64,000 bases of DNA from Rhodopseudomonas_A palustris_F (GCF_000013745.1 NC_007925.1:2914001-2978000), one strand, 5' to 3'; counted from the first letter of the stretch, positions 52,496 through 61,447 are shown. The notes: a model not told the origin generated them from the letters alone. Made by a program: numbers and translations.

Positions 52496-53662
52496 TCAGT
52501 CAATCGCTTGCGCGGCGGCAGCGGCGAACGGCACCGTTTCGACGACCGCATCATTCTTCGCGCGTTCCTGGCCCTGCACCACCACCGTCTCGCCGGCCTG
52601 CAGGCCGGAGGTCACGATGTAACGGCGGTCGACAATCTCGCCGAGACCGACCACGCGGCGCGCCGCCCGCTTGTGCTCGTCGACGATAACGAGTTGCGGC
52701 GCTCCGGCCGGATCTCGGACCACCGCCTGCTGCGGCACCAACAACGCATTGTGTTTGACGCCGCGGGGCATCCGAGCGCGGACATACATGCCCGGCAGCA
52801 GAATCCGATCCGGATTCTGCACCTCGACACGAACCGTGACGTTGCCGGTGCCGGGATCGACGCTGATATCGGAGAACAGCGCGCGTCCCGTCACCGGATA
52901 GGCCTTGCCGCTGGCGGCAAATATCGTCACCGGCACCTTGGAAGCATCGTCGAGCTGCCCCGACCGCGCAGCCTCGCGGATCACGTCGATCTGGGTGGCC
53001 GGCTGACGCACGTCGACATAGACTTGATCGATCTGCTGGATGATCGCCAGAGGGTTGGTCGACGACACTGATGCCAGCGCCCCCTCGCTGACCAGCGCCG
53101 GCCCGGTACGTCCCGCGATCGGCGCCCGCACCGTTGCAAACTCGAGATCAAGTGTCTTGCGCTGCAGCGTCGCCTGGGCTTCCGCGACATTGGCCTTGGC
53201 CTGAGCGAGATCCGCCACGGTGTCGTCATAGGCCTCGCGGCTGATCGCATTGCTCGGCAACAGCTGCTTCGCGCGGTCGAACTTGCCTTGGGCGCGGGCA
53301 ACACCCGCTTCGACTCGCTGCAGTACCGCGGCCGCGCTGCCAACCTCTGCTTTGAAAACGTCCGAATTGATCTGAAACATCGCCTGGCCGGCCTTCACCT
53401 CGGCCCCCTGCTCGAACAGCCGCTTTTCAAGAATCCCGCCGACCTGCGGCCTGATCTCCGCGGTCCGGAATGCCGCCACCCGCCCCGGCAATTCATCGGC
53501 TAGGATCACCGTTTCGGGCTTGACCGACAGCACCGTGACGATGGCTGGCGGTGCTCCAACCTGCGCGCCGGTTGCGTCGGATTGCCCGCGGTCGCAGCCC
53601 GCCACGCCGAGCGCTGCCAGAACCGCGAGCAAAATGTTCGGGGTACGAAATTGATACGTCAT
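52496..53662 (-). CDS. RND periplasmic adaptor (AcrA/MexA-like)
   Basis: A 388-residue membrane-fusion lipoprotein. A lipoprotein signal ends in GVAGC near residue 23. The adaptor layout is beta-barrel, lipoyl and alpha-hairpin: AFRTAEIRPQVGGILEKRLFEQGAEVKAGQ near residue 65, a coiled region to about 165, then VRAPIAGRTG and the MP domain with VRVEVQNPDRILLPGMYVRARMP. It links the RND pump to the outer-membrane channel. It heads the two-gene operon. A TTGTGTGGAGAT-type motif lies about 85-100 bp upstream. Confidence 0.92.
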   Translation of the reverse strand: MTYQFRTPNILLAVLAALGVAGCDRGQSDATGAQVGAPPAIVTVLSVKPETVILADELPGRVAAFRTAEIRPQVGGILEKRLFEQGAEVKAGQAMFQINSDVFKAEVGSAAAVLQRVEAGVARAQGKFDRAKQLLPSNAISREAYDDTVADLAQAKANVAEAQATLQRKTLDLEFATVRAPIAGRTGPALVSEGALASVSSTNPLAIIQQIDQVYVDVRQPATQIDVIREAARSGQLDDASKVPVTIFAASGKAYPVTGRALFSDISVDPGTGNVTVRVEVQNPDRILLPGMYVRARMPRGVKHNALLVPQQAVVRDPAGAPQLVIVDEHKRAARRVVGLGEIVDRRYIVTSGLQAGETVVVQGQERAKNDAVVETVPFAAAAAQAID

Positions 53663-53745
53663 TCATGATCCAGATCGGCGGCGGTGCGGCCAACACACCA
53701 CCGTCTGCCGCGGATTGCCGCGTGCGTGTTGGCGCATTGTCGAGA

Positions 53746-53765
53746 TTGTGTGGAGATTTGGTGGA
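53746..53765. promoter_or_regulatory. Putative response-regulator site before the pump operon
   Basis: TTGTGTGGAGATTTGGTGGA matches the motif at 56551-56570 in 18 of 20 bases. It contains tandem (T/G)TGG-A/TTTGG half-sites about 8-9 bp apart. It lies 84 bp upstream of the RND adaptor and 197 bp upstream of cytochrome b561. Confidence 0.45.
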
Positions 53766-53961
53766 TGCGTCTTCCGATGGTCGAAACCGGAGCGGTTTGT
53801 CAGCCATGGTAGCTGCTCACCGCTGTGTTTTGCAGCAGGCTGCGCAGATGTGATCTCCGACCGCGGGTTGCGCTACTTAATGACGGCCATTAAAAGAGCG
53901 CTTCGCCGCGGACCGGCGGGCGCGTGTTGTTGATACGCATTTTAGGTCCTTCGAAAAAAGA

Positions 53962-54528
53962 ATGCAAAGCGTGATCCACAACGTTCACCCGACGATCGAC
54001 AAATATCCGGCAACGCTGCGGATCCTGCATTGGGTGCGGGCGGTTCTGATCCTCGGCCTGATCGCGGCGGGCTTTACCATGACGGAGCTGAACGACGAGA
54101 TCACGGCGAAGTTCGATCTGCTTTATCCGTGGCACAAATCGTTCGGCGTGCTGGTGTTCCTGATCGTTCTCGCGCAGCTTGCGATCCGCGCGGTATCGCG
54201 TTTGCCGGCACCGGCGCCGCTGCCCGCCCACGAGAAAATCCTGTCGCACGTGGTGCACGTCACGATCTACGCGCTGCTGCTGATCGTCCCGCTGATGGGC
54301 TACGCGATGTCCAGCTCCTACGCCGAGAGCGACGGGGTGTTCTTCTTCGGCATCCACGTTCCCGAGCTGCTGCCGAAGAATAACGATAATTTCAAACTGT
54401 TCCAGCTGCTGCACAAGACGCTGGCCTACAGCCTGCTGGCGTTGATCACATTGCATGTCGCCGGGGCGTTGAAGCACCGCTTTCTCGACAAGGACCCGCG
54501 CACCGACGTTCTGCCGCGGATGATCTGA
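53962..54528 (+). CDS. Cytochrome b561 family membrane protein (CybB-like)
   Basis: 188 residues, four helices. Heme-ligand histidines are visible in helix 1 (ATLRILHWVRA), helix 2 (YPWHKSFGVL), helix 3 (SHVVHVTIYA) and helix 4 (LLHKTLAYSLL, then LHVAGALKHRF). The family transfers electrons from quinol to periplasmic oxidants such as superoxide. It is divergent from the RND adaptor with about 300 bp between the starts. Confidence 0.88.
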   Translation: MQSVIHNVHPTIDKYPATLRILHWVRAVLILGLIAAGFTMTELNDEITAKFDLLYPWHKSFGVLVFLIVLAQLAIRAVSRLPAPAPLPAHEKILSHVVHVTIYALLLIVPLMGYAMSSSYAESDGVFFFGIHVPELLPKNNDNFKLFQLLHKTLAYSLLALITLHVAGALKHRFLDKDPRTDVLPRMI

Positions 54529-54559
54529 GCAGGCTGCCGACGACGCGCGGGATCGTGCC

Positions 54560-55057
54560 CTACATGTCGTCGAAGCCGCGCCCGTTCTCGTCGTGCAGCA
54601 TCGCTGCGTAGATACTCTCTTCCGAGCCAGGGATATCGATCGCATCGAGGTGCTTGCGATAGAATGCGACCGGCCCGACGCCGCCGATGATCGCATAGGC
54701 ATATTCGGCTTCGCGCATGCCGCGCAACGTGGCGAACAACAGCGCCTCGCCGATGCCCTGGCCGCGAGCCGCCTTCGCCACGCCGGTCGGACCGAAGAAG
54801 CCGCGCATCGAGCAGTCGGCGCAGGCGAAGCCGAGCAGTTCGTTCTGCCGCACGGCGATCCAGATCATCACCGGGGAGCGCGTGAAGGCGCGTGTCGCTT
54901 CGCTCACCCAGGGACTGTCGAAGTGCTTTTCAATCCAGGGCAGCACGACATGCGCCTCGGCCGCCATTGCGCGACGAACCGTGATGCCGTGGGATGCGAT
55001 TGTTTCCGCCGTGCGAACCTCGGGAAGATCATAGAGACGGACGAGAAGGTCACTCAT
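54560..55057 (-). CDS. GNAT-family N-acetyltransferase
   Basis: 165 residues. The acetyl-CoA-binding motif A is GVAKAARGQGIGEALLFATLRG near residue 93. The substrate is unknown. It follows the convergent cytochrome b561 and is preceded by the strong hairpin at 55115-55153, so it probably has its own promoter. Confidence 0.82.
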   Translation of the reverse strand: MSDLLVRLYDLPEVRTAETIASHGITVRRAMAAEAHVVLPWIEKHFDSPWVSEATRAFTRSPVMIWIAVRQNELLGFACADCSMRGFFGPTGVAKAARGQGIGEALLFATLRGMREAEYAYAIIGGVGPVAFYRKHLDAIDIPGSEESIYAAMLHDENGRGFDDM

Positions 55058-55114
55058 GGACTGGCTCTCTCTTGGAGGAACGACGAAATCGGTTGCACGC
55101 CGATGACGGAAACG

Positions 55115-55153
55115 GATCGGTCATCGCCGACCTAACGTCGGCGATGACCGATC
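55115..55153. terminator. Intrinsic terminator-like hairpin (17-bp perfect stem)
   Basis: GATCGGTCATCGCCGAC and its exact complement flank the loop CTAAC. TTTT follows on the plus side and a shorter T-run on the minus side. It lies 62 bp downstream of the SH3-domain gene stop, which it probably terminates. Confidence 0.7.
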
Positions 55154-55214
55154 GTTTTGATGCGGGCCACGCTCGCTGCGGCTGCCGCACGACGCCATCT
55201 GCAGGTATCGAACC

Positions 55215-55769
55215 CTATTCGTGGTCCGGCGGAGGCTCGTCGTCGGGGCGGAACGAAGGGTCGGGACCGGGCTCATGGTCGAAAGCCGCCTCATTTTCCG
55301 GCGCGGAATGGTCGTCGTCCCAGTTGTCGCGCCAGCCCGGCGGGTTGCCGTCGTCCTCCCAGTGATGGGCATTCCAGCGGTCGATGTCCCCGTAGAAGCC
55401 ATAGTCGCGATAGTTGTCCCGCCAGTAACTGCCGATGTTGAACGTCACCACCGGGATTTGTGATTGCGCGGCGTAGGCGGGGACATACACCCGGCGCGCG
55501 TCGTGAACGAACTGAACGTGCGCTCCCGACACCCAGCCGCGGACCCCGGACGCGCTCACGTCGCACCATTTGTAGTTTGCCACGCAGCCGTGAATCGTCA
55601 GAGCCGATCCTGCCGCCAGCCTCCGCACCGCCGGAAATCGCGTACTCGGCCCGGAGCGGATGTTGAGATTGGCGCCGGAATATCCGTCGCGCGTTGCAGC
55701 TTGGCTTTCGCCGGCCAAGGCGATCAGCAAAAGCAGCGTGGCTGTATAGATAACGGCAGGATTTCTCAT
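55215..55769 (-). CDS. Secreted SH3-domain protein
   Basis: 184 residues. A signal peptide ends AGESQAA. Residues ~27-90 form an SH3b domain (NLNIRSGPSTRFPAVRRLAAGSALTIHGC, then WCDVSASGVRGWVSGAHV). The rest is rich in Tyr, Asp, Trp and Pro and ends in an acidic, Pro-containing tail (DPSFRPDDEPPPDHE). Bacterial SH3b domains bind cell-wall peptides. The low-complexity tail is of unknown role. Confidence 0.8.
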   Translation of the reverse strand: MRNPAVIYTATLLLLIALAGESQAATRDGYSGANLNIRSGPSTRFPAVRRLAAGSALTIHGCVANYKWCDVSASGVRGWVSGAHVQFVHDARRVYVPAYAAQSQIPVVTFNIGSYWRDNYRDYGFYGDIDRWNAHHWEDDGNPPGWRDNWDDDHSAPENEAAFDHEPGPDPSFRPDDEPPPDHE

Positions 55770-55963
55770 GGTTTATCCAATGGAGGCTGTCGGCGCGACG
55801 GGCTTGGCGAGATGTTGGCGGCGCACCGAGCCGCTCGCTCCGCATTGCCGCTCGATTGTCAATTCCACGTCGAGGATGCGTGGAGGTTTCGCGAAACGCC
55901 TCCCATCGCAACGTCTTCTCGAAGCGGTCGCCCGCAAGGATTCGCCTCCTCGCGGCTCGCAGC

Positions 55964-56434
55964 TCACCGCGTGGCCCGGGTCCAAATCTCGCTGCCGCAC
56001 AGTGCGCCGGCGCAGCCCCGCACTTCGAGACGTCCCGCATCAAGCAGAGCAACCGTGCTGGCATAGCTGTTGCCGTCATCGGCGTTGTAGACTCGTCCCG
56101 ACCACGAGCTCGATGTCGCGGGCAGCATGTCGAGGAACAGCTGCAGTCCCACGATGCGGCGGGTTCTGAGCGACGGATCCGGGTTCTTGTCGTCGGTCTG
56201 AGGTTTTCCGGTCGCGGCATCGATCGACTGCTTCAGCCACACCACCTTGCCGCAGATGGCCGAGCCGCAGGGCTTCACCAACACCTTGGCGTCGCCGGCC
56301 TGGGTCAACCAGGTTCCGAAAGGATCGGTTTTCGGCTTGTTGCGCTCCGATGTAACGTCGCGTGCGAGAGCAAGCGACACAGCCATCACCAGCGGCAGCG
56401 CGTAAACAGCGGTACGAACGGGGTCGATGCGCAT
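55964..56434 (-). CDS. DUF2147 secreted protein
   Basis: 156 residues with a signal peptide (cleavage near LALA-RDV). The DUF2147 domain shows PFGTWLTQAGDAKVLVKPCGSAICGKVVWLK and a C-terminal GRLEVRGCAGALCGSEIWTR. The family is a periplasmic or outer-membrane beta-barrel fold of unknown function, often linked to growth or stress. It is divergent from the response regulator. Confidence 0.82.
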   Translation of the reverse strand: MRIDPVRTAVYALPLVMAVSLALARDVTSERNKPKTDPFGTWLTQAGDAKVLVKPCGSAICGKVVWLKQSIDAATGKPQTDDKNPDPSLRTRRIVGLQLFLDMLPATSSSWSGRVYNADDGNSYASTVALLDAGRLEVRGCAGALCGSEIWTRATR

Positions 56435-56550
56435 TCGAGAAAGTCCTTACAAGGATCGCGGCGATCAAGCGGGCGGCTTCGCGCGCACCGGCCTGCCGGA
56501 AGGGCCGGTATTCCGCCTGATTGCCGGCGATGGTCCATCGACCATGGAGG

Positions 56551-56570
56551 TTGTATGGAGATATGGTGGA
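56551..56570. promoter_or_regulatory. Putative response-regulator site before the two-component operon
   Basis: TTGTATGGAGATATGGTGGA lies 76 bp before the response-regulator start and matches 53746-53765 in 18 of 20 bases. It contains tandem TATGGAG/TATGGTG half-sites. It fits autoregulation by this OmpR-type regulator. Confidence 0.45.
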
Positions 56571-56645
56571 GAGGCACCATATTGGATCGACGGGGCGCTT
56601 TCCCCCGTGTCATGAGATCCTGATGATGCTTGGCCTTGTGTTCCA

Positions 56646-57332
56646 ATGAACGCCCTTATCCTCATCGCCGAAGACGAACCGCAAATCAGCGAGATCCTCG
56701 ACGCTTACCTGACGCGCGAGGGCTTCCGCACGGTCCGCGCCGGCGACGGTCGAACCGCACTGGACCTGCACCTTGCGCTGAAACCCGACCTCGTGCTTCT
56801 CGACGTGACCATGCCGCGCCTCGACGGATGGGAGGTGCTGGCCGAGATCCGCCGCCGGGGCGATACGGCGGTGATCATGATCACGGCGCTCGACCAGGAC
56901 ATCGACCGCCTGCAGGGGCTGCGCATCGGGGCCGACGACTATGTCGTCAAGCCGTTCAACCCGGTCGAAGTCGTCGCCCGCAGCAAGGCGGTGTTGCGGC
57001 GGGTCGGCCAGTCGAGCGCTGGCCGTATGCTGCGGGTCAACTGCGTTGCGATTGATCTCGACAGTCACATGGTCAAGATCGAGGCGGGCGGAACAGCGCA
57101 ACCACTGCCGCTCACGCTCACCGAATTTCGTCTCCTGGCGCACATGGCGCGAACGCCGACCAAGGCCTTCACGCGAAGCGAACTCGTCGATGCCTGCCTT
57201 CCCGGCAGCGACGCCCTGGAGCGCACGGTCGACAGCCATATCAGCAATCTGCGCAAGAAACTCGACGAGGCCGGCGCGCCTGGCATGCTGTCCGGTGTTC
57301 GCGGCATCGGCTATCGATTGGCCTCGGTATGA
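56646..57332 (+). CDS. OmpR-family response regulator
   Basis: 228 residues. The receiver domain has the acidic pocket (AEDEPQ), phospho-acceptor Asp53 (LVLLDVTMPRLDG), and Lys102 in VVKPFNP. The C-terminal winged helix (about 125-225) has LTLTEFRLLAHMARTPTKAFTRSELVD and RTVDSHISNLRKKL. It overlaps the kinase gene by four bases. The neighbouring RND operon shares its putative site, so efflux control is likely. Confidence 0.92.
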   Translation: MNALILIAEDEPQISEILDAYLTREGFRTVRAGDGRTALDLHLALKPDLVLLDVTMPRLDGWEVLAEIRRRGDTAVIMITALDQDIDRLQGLRIGADDYVVKPFNPVEVVARSKAVLRRVGQSSAGRMLRVNCVAIDLDSHMVKIEAGGTAQPLPLTLTEFRLLAHMARTPTKAFTRSELVDACLPGSDALERTVDSHISNLRKKLDEAGAPGMLSGVRGIGYRLASV

Positions 57333-58435
57333 AGCGGTATCGCCTGAGCAGGCAGATCATCGTCTCGATGAGCGTCGTGGCGACGATCGCGATGCTGATC
57401 GTCTTCGTCGGCTCGTTCATCTTCTATGGAATTTATCTCAGTTACTTCCCGCCGCCTCCCGGACCGATCCCGCTGCTTCCGGAAGCGTCGGATGTGGTGA
57501 TGATCGCGTTCTTTCTGCTGATCGGTTTGGCGCTCGCCATCGTCGTGGCACTTCGGCTGGCGAAACGAATCCTGGCTCCGCTGAATTCGCTGGCGGAAAG
57601 CGCGCGCAAGATTGCTGCGGGAGACCTGTCGGCCCGCGCATTTCCCGGCGACCGGTCGCTCGGCGAAACCGCCCAATTGGTCGACGATTTCAATTCGATG
57701 GCGCAAAGGCTTCAGGATATCGCCGAAGACATGACCGCCTGGAACGCGACCATCGCCCACGAACTGAGAACGCCCCTCACCGTCTTGAAGGGCCGCCTGC
57801 AAGGTATCGCCGACGGCGTGTTCTCGCCCGACGAGGCATTGATCCGCAATCTGCTGCTGCAAGTTGACGGGCTCTCGCGGCTCGTGGAAGACTTGCGCAC
57901 GGTGACGCTGGCCGACGGCGGGCACCTGGATCTCAGGATCGAGGAGATCGGACTCGCCGCGGAAATTCGCAGCGTCGCCGAGTTGCTGGAGCCGTCATTG
58001 GTGAAAGCCGGATTCTCGCTCGACGTCACGCTGGTCGATGTGGTGGTTCGCGGCGATGGAATTCGCATTCGTCAAGCGCTGCTCGCCCTGCTCGACAACG
58101 CACAGCGTTATGCGCGGCCCGGCGCCATCGAACTCACGACGCTGAAATCGGGCAACTCCGCCGTGATCCGGGTCGAGGACGAAGGTCCCGGGTTGTCGCC
58201 GGCATTCGCCAGGCGCGCATTCGAGCCGTTCGCGCGGAGCGAGCCGTCGCGCTCGCGGCGCCTCAGCGGATCGGGACTGGGACTGTCCGTCGTTCGCGCC
58301 ATTGCCGAGGCGCATGGCGGACGCGCCGCGTACCGAAGATCCTCGCGCGGCGGCGCGGTTTTTGAAATCGAACTTCCGCTGATGCAGGACCACGGGCCCG
58401 ACGCTGCGCCGGATGCGGCGACGAGTCCCTCGTGA
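57329..58435 (+). CDS. Sensor histidine kinase
   Basis: 368 residues. Two membrane helices (about 10-35 and 56-78) flank a short periplasmic loop rich in Pro. A HAMP segment follows, then HisKA with the phospho-His144 in TIAHELRTPLTVLKG. The HATPase domain has the N-box LLDNAQRYARPG and G-boxes EDEGPGLSP and SGLGLSVVRAIAEAHGG. The very small periplasmic loop suggests sensing in or near the membrane. It is coupled to the regulator by ATGA overlap. Confidence 0.92.
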   Translation: MKRYRLSRQIIVSMSVVATIAMLIVFVGSFIFYGIYLSYFPPPPGPIPLLPEASDVVMIAFFLLIGLALAIVVALRLAKRILAPLNSLAESARKIAAGDLSARAFPGDRSLGETAQLVDDFNSMAQRLQDIAEDMTAWNATIAHELRTPLTVLKGRLQGIADGVFSPDEALIRNLLLQVDGLSRLVEDLRTVTLADGGHLDLRIEEIGLAAEIRSVAELLEPSLVKAGFSLDVTLVDVVVRGDGIRIRQALLALLDNAQRYARPGAIELTTLKSGNSAVIRVEDEGPGLSPAFARRAFEPFARSEPSRSRRLSGSGLGLSVVRAIAEAHGGRAAYRRSSRGGAVFEIELPLMQDHGPDAAPDAATSPS

Positions 58436-58474
58436 ACGACCATGGCTGCCGTTTCGACGCGAGAAGATCGCCGC

Positions 58475-59005
58475 ATGGCTGATTCCGACGTCTTCCGCCT
58501 GACCTCCGATGACCAGCAGGCGCGGCGCGCCGCCGAACGGCTGTTCGGCGAGGTGACGCGCGAGCTTGGCTCGATGCTGCCGGCGTCAGCCGAGGTCCTG
58601 CACGTCGGCGCGACCGCGGTCCCGGGATGCCTCACCAAGGGCGACCTCGATATCGTGGTCAGGGTCGAACGCGGCGACTTTCTGGCGGTGGAGTCCCGCT
58701 TCGCGAAGTTCTTCCCGCGTAACGCCGGGTCGATCCGCAGCGATGAGTTCGCCGCCTTCGCGGACGCAGCGCGGACGCCGCATCTGGGCATCCAACTGAC
58801 GACGAAGGGCGGGGCCTTCGACCACTTCCACCGCTTCATTGCCGCCTTGCGGGCCGATCCCGAATTGGTCCGGCGCTACAACGCCCTCAAACTGGCCCAC
58901 CACAATCAGCCGATGGATCGCTACAGGGCGGCGAAGCACGCCTTCATCGCCGAAGTGCTCCGGTCAGATGCGGCCTCCTCGGAGTCCGATCACCGACCGC
59001 GCTGA
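58475..59005 (+). CDS. GrpB family protein (nucleotidyltransferase fold)
   Basis: About 176 residues of the GrpB/UPF0157 family. The nucleotidyltransferase-type pattern HVGATAVPGCLTKGDLDIVV is near residue 43; HHNQPMDRYRAAKHAFIAEVL ends the domain. The function is uncertain; relatives are linked to CoA or antibiotic-tolerance contexts. The start ATG 58475 follows GAGAAG. An in-frame ATG at 58442 has no ribosome site. Confidence 0.8.
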   Translation: MADSDVFRLTSDDQQARRAAERLFGEVTRELGSMLPASAEVLHVGATAVPGCLTKGDLDIVVRVERGDFLAVESRFAKFFPRNAGSIRSDEFAAFADAARTPHLGIQLTTKGGAFDHFHRFIAALRADPELVRRYNALKLAHHNQPMDRYRAAKHAFIAEVLRSDAASSESDHRPR

Positions 59006-59051
59006 ACGGTCGGGTCCCTCGCGGGCCGTGAGACAAGGCGGTGTGCCGAGA

Positions 59052-60269
59052 TCAATCCGGCAGAGCCGGCGCGCCCGATCGCGCGAGAGCATCGCGAAGA
59101 GCGACGAGCGCAGCCTCGTTGTCCGCGAGCATTCGATCGAAGCTCCCGGCGCGGCGCCACTCGTCGATGCTGGAAAGGTCCCAGAACCGCGTCGGTTGTA
59201 CCAGCCGGTTGTGCGACGCCATCCACGCCAGGTCGAGCAGCGGGTAGCGGCCGGCATGAACCTGCATCCAGCCGGTGAGACGCAAGTATTCTTTGTGTTG
59301 GCGGTTGAGGCGCTCGATGCGGCGCGCGCCGCCGGCCGCCGTCGCGGGTTGCCCCGCCATGACCTCGGTCAGGACGCGTCCCGAGGCTCCGTCGGCGTTC
59401 GGCGGCTCGACACCCATCATGGCGGCGATGGTCGGCGCCACGTCGATATTCTCGGCATAGCCGATCACACGCCGTTTCGCGATTCCCGGACCGCGTAGTG
59501 CGAAGGGCAAGCGCCAGCTCTCTTCCTGCTGCGGGCCGTGCCAGCCGCCGCGGGCGGCGCCATCGGGCATCAGCACCAGCAGCGTGTCCTCGTACTTGTC
59601 CATCCGCTTCAACTCGTCGACGAAGCGGCCGAGCAGCGCGTCTGCCCGCCGCAGCGATGCAAAGTAGGGCGAGCCCTCCCCGTAGGCGTCGCCGCGCCAG
59701 GGCACATTCTCCCGGGTGAAGCCGACACGCTGCAACACGGCGTTGGCGTCCTGCAGTATCAGGCGCATGAAGCTCAGGTCGGGGTGCTCGCGCAATTGCC
59801 GCAGCCCCTCCTCGACAACCCGCTCGTCGGTGAGTGCCTGAGACAGATTGGTGTAAGTGAATCCTTCGCCGATCGACCGGTAGGCCGTCGAGCCGGCGAT
59901 CAAGGCGGTGTGGCCTTTGAAGCGATGCTGGAGATAGGTCTGTTCGATGGCTGGCTCGAGGAAGAGCGTGCCGGCGGCCGTCGTCGGGTTGGGAAACGAG
60001 GTCGTGCTGAGCACGAAGTAGCCGGAATCCGTCGGATGGTACGGAATCACGGTGGTCATCTCGCTCGCGCGGGTGCCCTCGGCCGCGACCGCGAGCCAGT
60101 TGCTCAGGCTGAGGCGCTCCGGCGCGTCGGCGAGCATGCTGTCCATGTGGAAGATGATGACACGCGCCGGACGGGGATCGGGGCGCGCCTGCGCCGCAAC
60201 GTTCGGGACAGCCATCAGCGTGGCGAGCGCGACGGCAACACCGAGGGTGATGATCGATCTGAGCGACAT
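59052..60269 (-). CDS. Alkaline-phosphatase-superfamily hydrolase (sulfatase/phosphodiesterase-like)
   Basis: 405 residues with a signal peptide (MSLRSIITLGVAVALATLMA, then VPNVAAQ). The N-terminal metal-binding segment is VIIFHMDSMLADAPERL and the family segment GYAENIDVAPTIAAMMGVEPPNADGASGRVL near residue 285. The usual SDHG metal motif reads MPDGAARGGWHG, so the His ligand is replaced and the catalytic metal site is atypical. It may act on phosphate or sulfate esters, or have lost activity. It is the second gene after the alpha/beta hydrolase; both are divergent from the LysR gene. Confidence 0.75.
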   Translation of the reverse strand: MSLRSIITLGVAVALATLMAVPNVAAQARPDPRPARVIIFHMDSMLADAPERLSLSNWLAVAAEGTRASEMTTVIPYHPTDSGYFVLSTTSFPNPTTAAGTLFLEPAIEQTYLQHRFKGHTALIAGSTAYRSIGEGFTYTNLSQALTDERVVEEGLRQLREHPDLSFMRLILQDANAVLQRVGFTRENVPWRGDAYGEGSPYFASLRRADALLGRFVDELKRMDKYEDTLLVLMPDGAARGGWHGPQQEESWRLPFALRGPGIAKRRVIGYAENIDVAPTIAAMMGVEPPNADGASGRVLTEVMAGQPATAAGGARRIERLNRQHKEYLRLTGWMQVHAGRYPLLDLAWMASHNRLVQPTRFWDLSSIDEWRRAGSFDRMLADNEAALVALRDALARSGAPALPD

Positions 60270-60355
60270 CTGGTTCTCTGCTTCGATGGGCCGCGAGGCG
60301 TGCTGCTGCAGAAGGCTGGCCAGCTGAGCGGACACGGCCTCGCCGCTGTGCTGCC

Positions 60356-61447
60356 TCAGCGCGCCGCCTGTATGCCGGCGGGCTGCGCCAGCGTGCGGAT
60401 GACCTCGGCGAGAAAGCCGCTGCGTCCCCGCTCCGCCCGGTCGAGGTGGACGTAGTGCGTGGCGTCGGGAATCGTGACCGCGGCCACGCTCTCCGCCTGC
60501 CTCAGATCCTGCTGCAGCGTGGTCAGGTCCTCGGGCCGGCTCCAGAAGTCGCGGCCGGATCGGATCAGCAGCACGTGCGCGGTGATCGAGCCGGCGTCCC
60601 ATAGCTTGCGGCCTGAGGCGAGTTCGAAGGAATCCGCCATGGCGCCCGATGGCGCGCGGAACGACGGCGGGGTGCGACTGGCCGATGCCGGATCGGACGC
60701 GAGCGCCGCGGCCTGATAGGCCTCCGCCAGCTTCGGGTCGCGCCAAGCCGCTTTGTCCTCGATCGGAATCGAGCGGTCCCAGGACGGAAGCAGCGAGGCC
60801 GCCGTGTTGAGGCGGTAGGCGCCGAAGCGTTGCACATTGAAGCGACCGGGGTCGTTCGGATCGGCCGTATCGGACCCCGGGCCGAGCGTCTTGTGCCCGG
60901 CATGTGCCCCGTAAAGGCTGTTGTAGATCACGAGGTGGCTCACCTTGCCCGGATTCTGGCTGGCATACATGCCGGCCCAATGCCCGCCCGTCGCCCAGCC
61001 GAGCAGCGCGACCTTGAGGGTCCTCGTCCTCGCCTGGACGGCATCGACCACCGCCCCGAGGTCTCGGACCACGGCGGCGGAGCGCACCAGCGGATCGCCG
61101 TCCTGGTTGCCATCCTGACCCGGCCGCGAAGAACCGCCATAGCCGCGTGCATCCATGATGAAGACGCGATGGCCGGCACGAGCCAGATCCGCCGCGAGCG
61201 ATCCGCCCTCCGCGGGCAGGTCGAAGGAAGGCACGCCGGAGACGCGAGCACCGTGCAGCAGAATAACCGGCGGCTTGCCCCCGACAGCGCTGCGGTCGCT
61301 GACCTCGCGGACGAAAAGCCGGATGCCTGGATCACTTGAAACCGTGAACTCCTGGCGCGTGATCTCGGCGCGCGCCGAGCCGCCGAACAGAATGCTTGCC
61401 GCGGCAGCCGCCGCAGCCAGGCTGCAACGCAGGACGCGCGAGCGCAT
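60356..61447 (-). CDS. Secreted alpha/beta hydrolase-like protein, nucleophile missing
   Basis: 363 residues with a signal peptide ending SARAE. The alpha/beta-hydrolase fold shows VILLHGARVSG (oxyanion region, residues 61-71), FIMDARGYGGSSRP and a C-terminal ATHYVHLDRAERG segment with the catalytic-type His. The nucleophile elbow reads GWATGG at residues 150-155, with Ala152 where a serine (GxSxG) is expected, so classical esterase activity is unlikely. It may be a pseudoenzyme or use other chemistry. It is the first gene of the operon divergent from the LysR gene. Confidence 0.8.
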   Translation of the reverse strand: MRSRVLRCSLAAAAAAASILFGGSARAEITRQEFTVSSDPGIRLFVREVSDRSAVGGKPPVILLHGARVSGVPSFDLPAEGGSLAADLARAGHRVFIMDARGYGGSSRPGQDGNQDGDPLVRSAAVVRDLGAVVDAVQARTRTLKVALLGWATGGHWAGMYASQNPGKVSHLVIYNSLYGAHAGHKTLGPGSDTADPNDPGRFNVQRFGAYRLNTAASLLPSWDRSIPIEDKAAWRDPKLAEAYQAAALASDPASASRTPPSFRAPSGAMADSFELASGRKLWDAGSITAHVLLIRSGRDFWSRPEDLTTLQQDLRQAESVAAVTIPDATHYVHLDRAERGRSGFLAEVIRTLAQPAGIQAAR

